Source of the DNA: Roseateles sp. XES5
GTDB taxonomy: Bacteria > Pseudomonadota > Alphaproteobacteria > Rhizobiales > Rhizobiaceae
DNA length: 64,000 nucleotides
Assembly (NCBI RefSeq): GCF_020535545.1
Contig: NZ_CP084753.1
Span: 620,001 to 684,000 of the forward strand
Direction of reading: 5' to 3'
A program made the position numbers and the translations under genes. Positions 25,940-36,356 of this stretch are shown piece after piece (the stretch's first letter is position 1; each line of letters opens with the position of its first letter). The notes below the pieces were generated by a model. The model did no database searches and was not told the origin of the DNA. It worked only from the letters and a program-made list of their open reading frames with translations.

Positions 25940-26887
25940 GTGTTCAATCTCGTGGCAAGGCGAACAGCGCTCGGGCTGATGACCTTATGGGCCGCATCCG
26001 TGCTGATCTTCGCCGGCACCCAGATCCTTCCCGGGGATCTGGCGCAGGCGGTGCTGCAGAACAATGCGACCCCCGAAACCGTCGCGGCGCTGCGCCAGGA
26101 GCTGGGCCTCGATCGCCCGGCCGTGGAACGGTATGCCGAATGGCTCGGCAATGCGCTGCACGGCGATCTCGGCACGTCCCTCGTCAACCGGCGGGACGTC
26201 GCCGAGGATCTGGCGCCCCGCCTCTACAACACGCTGTTCCTGGCGCTCTATGCCGCGGCCATCGCCGTCCCGCTTGCCGTGGGCCTCGGCGTCGCCGCCG
26301 CGGCATGGCAGGGCAGCCTCTTCGACAGCACGGCCAATGCGACAACCCTGCTCGCCATCTCGCTGCCGGAATATTTCCTCGGCTACCTCCTGATCAAATG
26401 GGCGGCCGTGCAGTGGGGTCTCTTCCCGGTTCTGGCCAGCGTGACGCCCGAGACCTCGCTGGTCGAGCGGCTCTACATGACCTTCCTGCCCATGCTGACG
26501 CTGGTGCTCGTCATCGTCGCGCATATGATGCGCATGACGCGCGCATCGGTCATTTCCGTCATGTCCAGCCCCTATATCGAGATGGCCCTTCTCAAGGGTC
26601 TGCCGAAATGGCGCGTCGTCGTCGAACATGCCCTGCCCAACGCGCTGGCGCCGATCATCAACGTCATCGCCCTCAACCTCGCCTATCTCATCGTCGGCGT
26701 CGTGGTCATCGAGGTGGTGTTCGTCTATCCGGGCCTCGGACAGTCGATGGTGGATGCGGTTTCCAAGCGCGACGTTCCCGTCGTTCAGGCTTGCGGCCTC
26801 ATCTTCGCGACCGTTTTCATCACCCTCAACATGGTTGCCGACATCCTGGCGATCGTCAGCAATCCGCGTTTGCGGCATCCGAGGTGA
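25940..26887 (+). CDS. Dipeptide-type ABC transporter permease (DppB type)
   Basis: A 315-aa permease starting with GTG at 25940 after GGGGGG. The N-terminal helix runs into GTQILPGDLAQ, a DppB hallmark (LPGDPA). About six membrane helices are seen, and the EAA loop YIEMALLKGLPKWRVVVEHALPNALAP is intact. It is spaced 36 bp after the binding protein and 3 bp before the second permease. Confidence 0.88.
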   Translation: MFNLVARRTALGLMTLWAASVLIFAGTQILPGDLAQAVLQNNATPETVAALRQELGLDRPAVERYAEWLGNALHGDLGTSLVNRRDVAEDLAPRLYNTLFLALYAAAIAVPLAVGLGVAAAAWQGSLFDSTANATTLLAISLPEYFLGYLLIKWAAVQWGLFPVLASVTPETSLVERLYMTFLPMLTLVLVIVAHMMRMTRASVISVMSSPYIEMALLKGLPKWRVVVEHALPNALAPIINVIALNLAYLIVGVVVIEVVFVYPGLGQSMVDAVSKRDVPVVQACGLIFATVFITLNMVADILAIVSNPRLRHPR

Positions 26888-26890
26888 TCC

Positions 26891-27706
26891 ATGCGGCTGT
26901 TCGGTCATAACATGCCCCTGAAGGCGCAGGTCGGGCTCGCCATCGTCGTCGTCAACGTGCTCGCGGCGATCCTTGTGCCCGTCATCGCCCCCTACCCGGA
27001 GGCCGAGGTCGTCGGTCGCGCCTGGGCCGGATCGAGCGCCGAACACTGGCTCGGCCTCGACAATCTCGGCCGCGACGTGCTCTCCCGCCTGCTCTACGGC
27101 GCGCGTCTGTCGCTCGGCCTTTCGCTGCTCATCACGTCCCTGTCCTTCTCGCTCGGCGTCTTCAGCGGCTTTTCCGCCGCCGTGCTCGGCAGGACGGCGG
27201 ATATGATCCTCTCGCGCATCGTCGATCTTCTCCTGTCGATGCCCGCGCTGATCTTCGCCATGGTCGTGCTGTCGGTGCTGGGAACGGACCTCGTCGTGCT
27301 GGTGGTGACCATCTGCATTCTCGACGCCACCCGCATCTTCCGTGTCAGCCGGGCGCTGGCGATGAACATCGTCGCGCTCGATTTCGTGGAGGCGGCGCGG
27401 CTGCGCGGCGAAGGGCTGTGGTGGATCGTGCGCCGGGAGGTTCTGCCGAATGCGCTGATGCCGCTTGTCGCCGAATTCGGCCTGCGTTTCTGCTTCACCT
27501 TCCTCTTCATCTCCGCCCTCAGCTTCCTGGGCCTCGGCATCCAGCCGCCCTATGCCGACTGGGGCAGCATGGTGAAGGACTATTCAACCATGATCATGCT
27601 GGGCGTGCCGACCGTCTTCTATCCCGCCGGCGCAATCGCCCTCCTGACGATCGGGATCAACCTCCTGGTCGACTGGCTGACCTCCACAAGCGCAGCCGAG
27701 CACTGA
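26891..27706 (+). CDS. Dipeptide-type ABC transporter permease (DppC type)
   Basis: A 271-aa permease of the DppC family. WLGLDNLGRDVLSRLLYGARLSL near residue 55 is the conserved DppC signature (LGTDxxGRDVLSR), and DFVEAARLRGEGLWWIVRREVLPNALMPL is the EAA loop. It pairs with the permease encoded 3 bp upstream. Confidence 0.9.
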   Translation: MRLFGHNMPLKAQVGLAIVVVNVLAAILVPVIAPYPEAEVVGRAWAGSSAEHWLGLDNLGRDVLSRLLYGARLSLGLSLLITSLSFSLGVFSGFSAAVLGRTADMILSRIVDLLLSMPALIFAMVVLSVLGTDLVVLVVTICILDATRIFRVSRALAMNIVALDFVEAARLRGEGLWWIVRREVLPNALMPLVAEFGLRFCFTFLFISALSFLGLGIQPPYADWGSMVKDYSTMIMLGVPTVFYPAGAIALLTIGINLLVDWLTSTSAAEH

Positions 27707-27713
27707 GGCTCCC

Positions 27714-29375
27714 ATGACAGACAGGCAAAAAGACACGACGCTGCTCGAAATCGAGGGCCTGCGCATCGAGGCCATCGCCGCCTCCGGCGACCGCTCGGTC
27801 CTGGTGGAGAATGCCAGCTTCACCCTGAAGCGCGGTGAAGTTCTGGGGCTGATCGGGGAATCGGGCGCGGGCAAATCCACCCTCGGCCTTTCCAGCATGA
27901 ACTTCACGCGGCCGGGCTGCGCGATCGCTGCCGGCAGGATCCTCTTCGACGGACGCGACCTGCGCGGCCTTTCCGACGCCGAGAGCCGGTCGCTGCGCGG
28001 CGCGCGGATCGCCTATATCGCGCAGAGTGCCGCCGCCTCGTTCAATCCGGCCCTAACCATCGGCCGACAGGTCTGCGAGGTGGCGGTCCGCCACAAGCTG
28101 ATGAGCAAGGCGGCCGCGAAGGCGCGCGCCGCCGCCCTCTTCCGCTCGCTGGAACTGCCCGATCCCGAGACCTTCGGCAACCGCTACCCGCACCAGGCCT
28201 CCGGTGGCCAGTTGCAGCGCGCCATGGCCGCCATGGCGATGATCGCCGAGCCCGACCTGCTCGTCTTCGACGAACCCACGACTGCGCTCGACGTCACCAC
28301 CCAGGTGGAAGTGCTCGCCGCCTTCCGCAAGCTCATCCGCGAACGCGGCACGGCCGCGCTCTACATCACCCACGACCTTGCCGTCGTCGCCCAGATCGCC
28401 GATCGCATCATGGTTCTCCGGCACGGCAAGATGGTCGAGACCGGCGCAGCGGACAACATCCTGCAGAACCCGCAGGAGGACTATACGAAGCGGCTCGTCG
28501 CCGAACGCAACGCGGCCATGACCGGGCATTTCGTGACCGACAGTCACGCGGGCGAAAAGCCGGTCCTCAGCCTGACGGCCGTCGCGGCAAGCTATAGCGG
28601 CCTCACCCGTGCGGTCAGCGATGTCAGCCTCGATCTGAAGCGTGGCGAAACGCTTGCCATCGTCGGGGAATCCGGCTCCGGCAAGAGCACGCTGGCGCGT
28701 GTCGTCGTCGGCCTCCTGCCGCGCGAGAGCGGCGACATTCTCTTCAAGGGCGCAACGCTTCCGCCGGCGCTGCATGCCCGCTCACGCGATACGCTGCGCC
28801 GCATCCAGATGATCTACCAGATCCCGGATCTCGCGCTGAACCCGAAGCAGACGCTGCTGGAGATCATCGGCCGGCCGATCGAATTCTACCTCGGCAAATC
28901 CAAGAAGGAGGTCCGCGAGCGGGTTGTCGACCTGCTGCGCCAGATCGAGCTTCCGGAGAGTTATCTCCTGCGCAAGCCGCCGGAACTCTCGGGCGGCCAG
29001 AAGCAGCGCGTCTGCATTGCCCGCGCGCTGGCGGCCGAACCCGACATCGTGATCTGCGACGAGGTCGTTTCCGCCCTCGACCCGCTGGTGGCCGAAGACA
29101 TCCTCAATCTTCTGCGCAAGCTGCAGGAGACGCTGGGCCTTGCCTATCTCTTTATCACCCACGATCTCGGCACCGTGCGGCGCATCGCCAATCAGGTCGC
29201 CGTCATGCGCAAGGGCGAAGTCGTCGCCTATGGCGAGACGCAGAAGATCTTCTCGCCGCCCTACCACCCCTATACGGAACTGCTGCTCTCCTCCGTGCCG
29301 GAGATGCGCAGCGACTGGCTGGACGGGCTGCTCGAAACGCGCGACCGGTCTCCTGCGGTGGCCTTGCAAGGCTAG
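27714..29375 (+). CDS. Fused dual ATP-binding protein (DppD-DppF type)
   Basis: A 553-aa protein carrying two complete ABC ATPase domains in tandem. The first (about 1-265) has GESGAGKST, ASGGQLQRAMAAMAM and LLVFDEPTTALD; the second (about 280-540) has GESGSGKST, LSGGQKQRVCIARAL and IVICDEVVSALD. In the second Walker B region the usual DEPT is DEVV, a common form in such fusions. The fusion replaces the separate dppD and dppF genes and completes the four-gene transporter. Confidence 0.9.
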   Translation: MTDRQKDTTLLEIEGLRIEAIAASGDRSVLVENASFTLKRGEVLGLIGESGAGKSTLGLSSMNFTRPGCAIAAGRILFDGRDLRGLSDAESRSLRGARIAYIAQSAAASFNPALTIGRQVCEVAVRHKLMSKAAAKARAAALFRSLELPDPETFGNRYPHQASGGQLQRAMAAMAMIAEPDLLVFDEPTTALDVTTQVEVLAAFRKLIRERGTAALYITHDLAVVAQIADRIMVLRHGKMVETGAADNILQNPQEDYTKRLVAERNAAMTGHFVTDSHAGEKPVLSLTAVAASYSGLTRAVSDVSLDLKRGETLAIVGESGSGKSTLARVVVGLLPRESGDILFKGATLPPALHARSRDTLRRIQMIYQIPDLALNPKQTLLEIIGRPIEFYLGKSKKEVRERVVDLLRQIELPESYLLRKPPELSGGQKQRVCIARALAAEPDIVICDEVVSALDPLVAEDILNLLRKLQETLGLAYLFITHDLGTVRRIANQVAVMRKGEVVAYGETQKIFSPPYHPYTELLLSSVPEMRSDWLDGLLETRDRSPAVALQG

Positions 29376-29436
29376 AACATTTCCAGCCGAAGCGGCATCG
29401 CGTCGGCGTCTAAGAACGCTTCCAAAACAAGAGCCT

Positions 29437-29466
29437 AGAACAATTCCGGTAACCCGGAATTGTTCT
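29437..29466. terminator. Bidirectional stem-loop between transporter and LysR genes
   Basis: A perfect 13-bp stem, AGAACAATTCCGG (29437-29449) with CCGGAATTGTTCT (29454-29466), and a TAAC loop lie between convergent genes. There is no T-run, so it may be a transcription barrier or a dispersed palindromic element rather than a classical terminator. Confidence 0.55.
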
Positions 29467-29485
29467 GGCGTGACGCCGTCATGGC

Positions 29486-30370
29486 CTATTCCTTTTCCTG
29501 CATCTGCTCCAGCCAGCGCCAGGTCTCCTGCGTGTCCGTGTCCGAAAGTCGGTCCTTGTTCGAAAGGGCATACCAGCCGAGGCCGGAGGCAACAGTGATA
29601 GGAAAGGGCTGGACCAGCGTGCCGGCGGCAAGCGCCGCCCCGGCGAGAAACAGGTTGGCAAGGGCGATGCCCTGCCCCAGCTCGGCGGCGGCAAGGGCGA
29701 TGTCGCCATCGCTGTAATTCGTACCCTTCCAGATCATGCCGGCATCGACGCCCGCCTGCGTGAACCATTCGGCCCAGCCGACGGGACCCTCCTCGTGGAT
29801 CAGGGATGCCGCCAGAAGATCGGCGGGCTGCCGCAAGGCGCGGGCGCCAGCGGGATCGGCGATGGGGGAGAGACGGTCGCGGGCGATGAGAAGGCTTTCG
29901 CACCCCACGGGCGGCTCGGCCGCATGGATCACCGCGATATCCACCTCCATCGTCTCGAAATCGACCGGCAAGCCGCTGGTGTCGAGCCAGGGCTCGCAGG
30001 CCGGTGCAGCCACCTTCAAAGCCGGCAGACGCGGCAGCAGCCAGCGGCGGGTGAAATCGCGTGGCGCATAGATGACCACGCTGCCGGGCTTTCGATAGGG
30101 CTCCAGCCGACGATAGCCCTCTTCCAGAAGATCGAGGCAGCGCCGCACCGTACGATGGTAGTCGCGACCGGCATCCGTCAGCCGCACCTCCCGGCCGATG
30201 CGCAGGAAAAGCGGCTGTCCGATCTGCCCTTCGAGAAGGCGCATCTGGTGGCTGATGGCCGACTGCGTCAGCCCCACCTCCTCCGCCGCACGGCTGAAGC
30301 TTTCAAGCCGCGCGGCCGCCTCGAAACCCTTCAGGAACTGGGTCGGGGGAATATGCCGAAACCGCACCAT
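29486..30370 (-). CDS. LysR-family regulator (GcvA-like)
   Basis: A 294-aa regulator with an N-terminal winged HTH (FLKGFEAAARLESFSRAAEEVGLTQSAISHQ in the first 42 residues, GcvA-type LTQSAISHQ) and a C-terminal PBP2 effector domain. It is divergent from the agmatine deiminase gene, with the 10-mer ATTCATGAAT at 30369-30378 and the near-copy ATACATGAAT at 30446-30455 in between. It likely activates the agmatine/polyamine genes to its right. Confidence 0.88.
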   Translation of the reverse strand: MVRFRHIPPTQFLKGFEAAARLESFSRAAEEVGLTQSAISHQMRLLEGQIGQPLFLRIGREVRLTDAGRDYHRTVRRCLDLLEEGYRRLEPYRKPGSVVIYAPRDFTRRWLLPRLPALKVAAPACEPWLDTSGLPVDFETMEVDIAVIHAAEPPVGCESLLIARDRLSPIADPAGARALRQPADLLAASLIHEEGPVGWAEWFTQAGVDAGMIWKGTNYSDGDIALAAAELGQGIALANLFLAGAALAAGTLVQPFPITVASGLGWYALSNKDRLSDTDTQETWRWLEQMQEKE

Positions 30371-30455
30371 TCATGAATTCCATTCATTTCCAGCAGGAAT
30401 GCTTCTCGTTTGTATCGCGCTTCTTCGCCGCCAATAATGAGCGCCATACATGAAT
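30369..30455. promoter_or_regulatory. LysR/agmatine-deiminase divergent promoter with repeated 10-mer
   Basis: ATTCATGAAT (palindromic, overlapping the LysR start codon) and ATACATGAAT 77 bp away are 9/10 identical. They could form a pair of LysR contact sites. An AGGAG ribosome-binding site for the deiminase follows at about 30456-30460. Confidence 0.35.
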
Positions 30456-30466
30456 AGGAGTCAATC

Positions 30467-31489
30467 ATGGATAGGAAGACGGGACTGCGGCCGCATGTGA
30501 AACTGCGTCGTCCGGGCGAATTCGAGCCGCATGCCAGGACGTGGATGGCCTGGCCGCACCGCAAGGATCTCTATGGCTCGCGCCTTGCGGCCATGCGAGA
30601 GGCCTATGTCGAGGTCGCCCATGCCATCGCCGGTTTCGAGCCCGTCAGCATGGTCGCCCATCCCGATCACGCCGAAAGCGCCCGCGCCCGCCTCGGTGCC
30701 GGCATCGAGGTCGTCGCCCTGCCGATCGACGACTGCTGGATCCGCGATTCCGGCCCGACCTTCCTGAAGCGCGACGATGGCGGCCTTGCCGGCGTCTCCT
30801 GGCGGTTCAATGCCTGGGGCGAAAAACACGCGCCCTTCGATGCCGACGATGCACTCGCCGGTCGCGTGCTCGCCCATCAACAGGCGGACATCTTCCAGTC
30901 CTTCCTCCATTGCGAGGGCGGATCGCTCGCCTGCGACGGCGACGGCACGCTCATCGTCACCGAGACGAGCCTGCTTCATCCCAATCGCAATCCCGGCCTG
31001 TCCAAGGCCTGGGTGGAAACGGAGCTTCTGCGCATGCTCGGCCTTGAAAAGGTCGTCTGGCTGCCCGGCGATCCGCTCGATCTGGAGACGGACGGCCATG
31101 TCGACGGCATGTGCTGCTTCGTGCGTCCCGGTGTCGTGATGTTCGAATACAATCCCGACCCGAACGACCTGCACGGGCGCATCCTCGCCGACAATCTGGC
31201 AGCGCTCGCCAGCCAGACGGACGCACGCGGCCGCAGTTTCGAGGTCATTCCCATTCCCGAGGCCTATGACGTGGAAGCGACCAGCGAGGTCTTCGCCCGC
31301 TCCTACATCAATTTCGCGCTGACCAATGGCGGCGTGGTGATGCCGACCTACGGCACGCCCTCCGGCGAAGAGGCCAAGGCGGCCGTCGCCCGCGCCTTCC
31401 CGGACCGGCGCATCGTGACCGTCGATGTCGGCGCGGTCGTTCCCGCCGGCGGCGCGATCCACTGCATTACACAGGAACAGCCGCTGTAA
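30467..31489 (+). CDS. aguA: Agmatine deiminase
   Basis: A 340-aa enzyme of the guanidino-group-modifying superfamily that converts agmatine to N-carbamoylputrescine and ammonia in the cytoplasm. The catalytic elements are all visible: DDCWIRDSGP, FNAWGEKH, HCEGGS, DGHVDGM and the nucleophile Cys333 in GGAIHCITQEQP. The length is slightly below the usual 360-380. The start has AGGAG upstream. Next to it is a PotF-like binding protein, but no AguB amidase is present in the window, so the later steps must be encoded elsewhere. Peptidylarginine-deiminase-like relatives exist, but the motifs fit agmatine best. Confidence 0.88.
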   Translation: MDRKTGLRPHVKLRRPGEFEPHARTWMAWPHRKDLYGSRLAAMREAYVEVAHAIAGFEPVSMVAHPDHAESARARLGAGIEVVALPIDDCWIRDSGPTFLKRDDGGLAGVSWRFNAWGEKHAPFDADDALAGRVLAHQQADIFQSFLHCEGGSLACDGDGTLIVTETSLLHPNRNPGLSKAWVETELLRMLGLEKVVWLPGDPLDLETDGHVDGMCCFVRPGVVMFEYNPDPNDLHGRILADNLAALASQTDARGRSFEVIPIPEAYDVEATSEVFARSYINFALTNGGVVMPTYGTPSGEEAKAAVARAFPDRRIVTVDVGAVVPAGGAIHCITQEQPL

Positions 31490-31530
31490 ACGGCCCGATA
31501 CCACCCCACCAACAGCAACGGAGAAAGACG

Positions 31531-32616
31531 ATGAAACGCTGGCTCGCGCTTGCGACGGCATGCCTTTTTGCGGCCCCCGCCGGGGCGGAGGAAAAGGTGC
31601 TCTACCTCTATTCCTGGGAATCCTATTTCAGCGCGCAGTCCATCGCCGCGTTCGAGAAGGAGACGGGTATCAAGGTCTCCTACGATCTCTTCGATTCCAA
31701 CGATATCGTGGAGACGAAGATGCTGACGGGGAAGTCCGGTTACGACCTCGTGACCGTCAACCTTTCTCCGCATTTCCTGCGCCAGCTGCCGGTCGGCGTC
31801 TGGGCGCCGCTCGACCCCGCCCGCCTGCCCAATCTCGGCAACCTCGATCCGGCGGCGCTTGCACGCGGGGAAAGCGTCGATCCCGGCAACGCCCATAACG
31901 TGCCGTGGATGTGGGGCACCACCGGCGTCGGCTACAATGTGGAGAAGGTTCAGGCGATCATGCCGGACGCGCCGGTCGATTCGCTGCGCATGGTCTTCGA
32001 TCCCGCCATCGTCGAAAAGTTCGCCTCCTGCGGCGTCGGCATGCTGGACGATGCCGAACAGGTGCTGGGCCTGGCGCTGATCTATCTGGGGCTGGACCCC
32101 GATACGACCGACAGGGACGAGCTCGAAAAGGCGGTGGAGGTCGTCGCGAAGGTTCGCCCCTATGTGCGCAAGTTCCACAGTTCCAGCTATGTCAACGATC
32201 TCGCCGACGGCGGCCTTTGCCTCGCCATCGGGTTTTCCGGCGACATGCTGATCGCCAGCAGCCGGGCGAAGGAGGCCGGCAAGCCCTTCACCATCACCTA
32301 CCGCCTCGCGAAGGAAGGCAATCTCGTCTGGGCCGACGTGCTCGCCGTTCCGGCCGATGCGGCGCACCCGGAGGCCGCGCATGCCTTCATCGATTTCTTC
32401 CTGCGGCCGGAAATCGCCGCAGTGGCCGCCACGGAAACGGGCTTCTCGACCGCCAACAGGGCCGCGCTCCCGCTGCTTGACGAAAAGCTCCGCTCGAATG
32501 CCGACCTCTATCCCTCCGAGGAAGCGCAGAAGCGGCTGCACCTTCCCAAGGCGCTGAGCCAGAAGGCCCTGAAGATGTGGTCGCAGGCCTGGGACCGGGC
32601 GAAGGGGCTGCGGTAA
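31531..32616 (+). CDS. PotD/PotF-like polyamine-binding periplasmic protein
   Basis: A 361-aa SBP_bac_8-type protein with a signal peptide (cleavage near AGAEE). The mature start VLYLYSWESYFSAQSIAAFEKETGIKVSYDLFDSND is the PotF pattern, and MWGTTGVGYNVEKV is conserved. It has no permease or ATPase gene beside it. It may supply one of the PotABC-type systems at 46-50 kb, at 57-60 kb or at the left edge. It is probably cotranscribed with the agmatine deiminase gene 41 bp upstream and ends at a strong terminator. Confidence 0.87.
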   Translation: MKRWLALATACLFAAPAGAEEKVLYLYSWESYFSAQSIAAFEKETGIKVSYDLFDSNDIVETKMLTGKSGYDLVTVNLSPHFLRQLPVGVWAPLDPARLPNLGNLDPAALARGESVDPGNAHNVPWMWGTTGVGYNVEKVQAIMPDAPVDSLRMVFDPAIVEKFASCGVGMLDDAEQVLGLALIYLGLDPDTTDRDELEKAVEVVAKVRPYVRKFHSSSYVNDLADGGLCLAIGFSGDMLIASSRAKEAGKPFTITYRLAKEGNLVWADVLAVPADAAHPEAAHAFIDFFLRPEIAAVAATETGFSTANRAALPLLDEKLRSNADLYPSEEAQKRLHLPKALSQKALKMWSQAWDRAKGLR

Positions 32617-32639
32617 ACATGCCTCGCCCCTGACATGCG

Positions 32640-32674
32640 AACGCCCCCGCAGCAACCGCTGCGGGGGCGTTTTT
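32640..32674 (+). terminator. Strong Rho-independent terminator
   Basis: A perfect 13-bp stem, ACGCCCCCGCAGC (32641-32653) with GCTGCGGGGGCGT (32658-32670), and an AACC loop are followed by a T-run. It ends the agmatine deiminase/binding-protein unit; on the other strand it may also close pntAB. Confidence 0.9.
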
Positions 32675-32722
32675 CGTGACGACCGGCTTGGCGCCGGCCT
32701 TCCGCCGGTTGCCCGTCTTCCG

Positions 32723-34156
32723 TCAGGCGATGGACGGCAGGAGCTGGTCGAGGCTCTTCTTGGCGTCACCGTAGAACATGCGCGTGTTGTCCTTGTAGAA
32801 CAGCGGGTTCTCGATGCCGGAATAGCCCGTGCCCTGGCCGCGCTTGGAGACGAACACCTGCTTGGCCTTCCACACTTCCAGCACCGGCATTCCGGCGATC
32901 GGCGAGTTCGGGTCTTCCTGGGCGGCCGGATTGACGATGTCGTTCGAGCCGATGACGATGACGACGTCCGTGTTCGGGAAGTCCTCGTTGATCTCGTCCA
33001 TTTCCAGAACGATGTCGTAGGGCACCTCGGCCTCGGCCAGCAGCACGTTCATGTGGCCGGGCATGCGGCCGGCCACCGGGTGGATGGCGTACTTGACGCT
33101 GATGCCCTTCTCGCTGAGCTTGTGCGCCAGCTCCTTGACCGCGTGCTGGGCGCGTGCCACCGCCAGGCCGTAGCCCGGCACGATGATCACGCTCTCGGCA
33201 TCGTTGAGCGCGGCGGCGACGCCTTCCGAATCGATCGCCACCTGCTCGCCGGTGATTTCCATCGCCGGACCCGTCGTGCCGCCGAAGCCGCCGAGGATGA
33301 CCGAGACGAAGGAACGGTTCATCGCCTTGCACATGATGTAGGAGAGGATCGCACCCGAGGAGCCGACCAGCGCGCCGGTGACGATGAGAAGGTCGTTGCC
33401 CAGCGTGAAGCCGATGGCCGCCGCGGCCCAGCCGGAATAGCTGTTCAGCATCGAGACCACGACAGGCATGTCGGCGCCGCCGATGCCCATGATCAGGTGA
33501 TAGCCGATGAAGAAGGCGGCGAGCGTCATCAGGATGAGCGTCCACGCGCCGGCGCCATTCACGTAGAGGATGAGCAGGAGAAGCGAAAGCAGCGCCGCGC
33601 CGGCATTGAGCGCATGGCCGCCGGGCAGCTTCTTCGCCTTGCCGTCCACCTTGCCGCTGAGCTTGCCGAAGGCGATGACCGAGCCGCTGAAGGTGATGGC
33701 GCCGATGAAGGCGCCGAGGAAGACCTCGACCTTCATGATCGACAATTCGACCGGCTCCTTGTGGGCGAGGATCGCCGCAAAACCGGTCAGCGCGGAACGG
33801 GCGGCCTCGTCGAGACCGGCGACATGCGCCGCCTCGATATGGGCGTTGAAGCCGATGAAGACGGCGGCAAGGCCGACGAAGGAATGGAGCGCCGCGACGA
33901 GCTGCGGCATCTCCGTCATCTGCACGCGGGCGGCGACATAGGCGCCGAGCACCGCGCCGCCGGCGATCATCAGCACGACGATGAACCAGTTGCCGACGTC
34001 AGGCCCGAAGACCGTGGCAATGACGGCAAGCGCCATGCCGACGATACCGTACCAGACGGCGCGCTTGGCGCTTTCCTGGCCCGAAAGGCCGCCGAGCGAG
34101 AGGATGAAGAGAACTGCTGCCGCGATGTAGGCGGCCGAAACGATACCGATGGTCAT
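32723..34156 (-). CDS. pntB: Proton-translocating NAD(P) transhydrogenase subunit beta
   Basis: A 477-aa integral membrane subunit. About eight helices occupy residues 1-270, followed by the NADP-binding domain III ([22 protein letters not shown], then [21 protein letters not shown] and [15 protein letters not shown]). It reduces NADP+ with NADH at the expense of the proton gradient. It lies 16 bp after pntA. Confidence 0.95.
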   Translation of the reverse strand: MTIGIVSAAYIAAAVLFILSLGGLSGQESAKRAVWYGIVGMALAVIATVFGPDVGNWFIVVLMIAGGAVLGAYVAARVQMTEMPQLVAALHSFVGLAAVFIGFNAHIEAAHVAGLDEAARSALTGFAAILAHKEPVELSIMKVEVFLGAFIGAITFSGSVIAFGKLSGKVDGKAKKLPGGHALNAGAALLSLLLLILYVNGAGAWTLILMTLAAFFIGYHLIMGIGGADMPVVVSMLNSYSGWAAAAIGFTLGNDLLIVTGALVGSSGAILSYIMCKAMNRSFVSVILGGFGGTTGPAMEITGEQVAIDSEGVAAALNDAESVIIVPGYGLAVARAQHAVKELAHKLSEKGISVKYAIHPVAGRMPGHMNVLLAEAEVPYDIVLEMDEINEDFPNTDVVIVIGSNDIVNPAAQEDPNSPIAGMPVLEVWKAKQVFVSKRGQGTGYSGIENPLFYKDNTRMFYGDAKKSLDQLLPSIA

Positions 34157-34172
34157 GACAGTTTCCTCCCGC

Positions 34173-35762
34173 TCACGACTTCTGGAACATGGCGAGCATG
34201 CGCCGGGTGACGAGGAAGCCGCCGACGATGTTGATCGTGGAGATCAGCACCGAAAGCGCCGCCAGCACCACCACCAGCCAGCTACCCGAGCCGATCTGCA
34301 GGAGCGCGCCGACGATGACGATGGCCGAGACCGCATTGGTCACCGCCATCAGCGGCGTGTGCAGGGCGGGCGTGACGTTCCAGACCACGTGGTAGCCCAC
34401 ATAGATGGCCAGCACGAAGATGATGAAGTGGCTCATGAAGGCGGACGGCGCATAGGCGCCGACGATGAGCAGCAGCGCCGTTCCGACGGCGAGCAGCACC
34501 AGTTGGCTCTTGGTCTGCGCCTTGAAGGCTGCCGCTTCCGCGGCGCGCCTTTCCTCCGGCGTCGGCTCCTTCACCTTTTCCTTCGGCTTCTGCGCGGCGA
34601 TGGCCGCGATCTTCGGCGGCGGCGGCGGGAAGGTGATCGCACCGTCGAAGGCGACGGTCGCACCGCGGATGACGTCATCCTCCATATTGTGCACGACCGT
34701 GCCGTCCTTGCCGGGCGTCAGGTCGGCCATCATGTGGCGGATATTCGTGGAATAGAGCGCCGAGGACTGCGCGGCCATGCGGCTCGGGAAGTCCGTATAG
34801 CCGATGACGGTGACGCCGTTCGGCGAAACGATCTTCTGGTCGGCGACCGTCAGGTCGCAGTTGCCGCCACGTTCGGCGGCAAGGTCGACGACGACGGAGC
34901 CCGGCTTCATCGCCGCGACCATGTCGGCCAGCCACAGCTTGGGCGCGTCGCGACCCGGGATCAGCGCCGTGGTGATGACGATGTCCATCTGCGGGGCGAG
35001 TTCGCGGAACTTGGCAAGCTGCTTCTCGCGGAATTCCGGCGAGGACGGGGCGGCATAGCCGCCGGTCGCCGCGCCGTCCTGCACGCCGCCCTGACCGTCG
35101 GCGAAATCGAGATAGACGAACTCGGCGCCCATCGATTCGATCTGCTCGGCGACCTCGGGGCGCACGTCGAAGGCGTAGGTCTGCGCACCGAGCGAGGTGG
35201 CGACACCGATGGCCGCGAGGCCGGCGACACCCGCGCCGATCACCAGAACCTTGGCCGGCGGAACCTTGCCGGCGGCCGTGACCTGGCCGGTGAAGAAGCG
35301 GCCGAAATTATTGCCGGCCTCGATCACCGCACGATAGCCGGCGATATTGGCCATGGAGGAGAGCGCGTCCATCTTCTGCGCGCGCGAGATGCGCGGCACC
35401 ATGTCCATGGCGATGACATTGGCGCCCGTGGCCCTTGCCTGCTCCAGAAGCTCGGCATTCTGGCCGGGATAGAAGAACGAGATCAGCGTTTTGCCAGAAG
35501 ACAGCCGCTCGACCTCTCCCGTCGTCGGCGGACGGACCTTGACGATCACGTCGGACGCCGCGACCAGCGCGGCGGCATCGTCGACCACCGTGACACCGGC
35601 GGCGCGATAGCCGTCGTCCGATATGCCGGCCGAAAGACCCGCGCCCGTTTCGATGAAACAGGCATATCCCAGTTTGGCGAGTTGAACCGCACTGTCCGGC
35701 GTCATGGCGACGCGGGATTCCCCCGGGTAGCTCTCTTTGAGCGCACCAATCTTCGCGTTCAT
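34173..35762 (-). CDS. pntA: Proton-translocating NAD(P) transhydrogenase subunit alpha (single chain)
   Basis: A 529-aa protein joining the NAD-binding domain I ([19 protein letters not shown] at the start, Rossmann [15 protein letters not shown] near residue 170) and a C-terminal four-helix membrane part (about 420-525). The junction is a Pro/Lys-rich hinge around PPPPPK at about 385. Many alphaproteobacteria split these parts into pntAa and pntAb; here they are fused as in Escherichia coli. I start at 35762 because the family begins MNAKIG; longer forms are non-conserved. Confidence 0.93.
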   Translation of the reverse strand: MNAKIGALKESYPGESRVAMTPDSAVQLAKLGYACFIETGAGLSAGISDDGYRAAGVTVVDDAAALVAASDVIVKVRPPTTGEVERLSSGKTLISFFYPGQNAELLEQARATGANVIAMDMVPRISRAQKMDALSSMANIAGYRAVIEAGNNFGRFFTGQVTAAGKVPPAKVLVIGAGVAGLAAIGVATSLGAQTYAFDVRPEVAEQIESMGAEFVYLDFADGQGGVQDGAATGGYAAPSSPEFREKQLAKFRELAPQMDIVITTALIPGRDAPKLWLADMVAAMKPGSVVVDLAAERGGNCDLTVADQKIVSPNGVTVIGYTDFPSRMAAQSSALYSTNIRHMMADLTPGKDGTVVHNMEDDVIRGATVAFDGAITFPPPPPKIAAIAAQKPKEKVKEPTPEERRAAEAAAFKAQTKSQLVLLAVGTALLLIVGAYAPSAFMSHFIIFVLAIYVGYHVVWNVTPALHTPLMAVTNAVSAIVIVGALLQIGSGSWLVVVLAALSVLISTINIVGGFLVTRRMLAMFQKS

Positions 35763-36356
35763 TCTCTCTCTGCCCCCCACTCCACGTTCATTCACAAACA
35801 CTTTGCCATGCCGGCAAAAAACCAACGCGGCATAACGACCGGAGTGACGCCGCTTTGTCCAGTACCGCTCGGCGCGAATCCGTCCATTTCCGTCGCTTTT
35901 GAGCTCAGGCTAAACGATTTTATTCCTGCGCCCCGTACGGAACGGTTCTCGGCCGGAAAGGTCGCGTCCATTGCATACCATCTGAACGGGCAATCCACTC
36001 CCCGATCGTTCAGGCCGGTGCTGCAGCAACCGTATTTCGAGCCCCGGCACAGAATGCCCCTCCCACACCACAACAGCATCCGACACCCGGAAAACCGGGT
36101 CGGCACCGATCTGCGGCCTCCGAAACTCTCCTCCACAGGGCCCGCGGCGCCCATCTAGCGCACTCGCGGTCAACGTCATTATTGTATACAATATCGCGTA
36201 CAAACAAGTCAAATTATCGCATCCAAAATTTAAAACTTTTTGTGTTCTGTCTTTCTTGACATTGCATACAAAGATCATAGCATGCGTATTAGAAGGACGT
36301 GAGGTTCTTCCGAACGAGAGAATTTCCAACATCACCCGAAGCCAGTGAGAACGCCG
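35763..36356. promoter_or_regulatory. Long divergent intergenic region with TTGTATACAA palindrome and promoter
   Basis: About 590 bp separate pntA from the ornithine-cyclodeaminase-like gene. ATTGTATACAAT at 36181-36192 is a perfect 12-bp palindrome, and a second half-matching TTGCATACAA lies at 36262-36271. TTGACA (36256-36261) with TAGCAT (36278-36283) could be a promoter for the plus-strand gene, overlapped by the second site. The rest (35800-36170) has no supportable gene. Confidence 0.45.

Noticed and set aside
35800..36170. Possible small genes in the pntA upstream region
   Set aside because: No frame has a ribosome-binding site or family resemblance; proposed frames read through the operator region.
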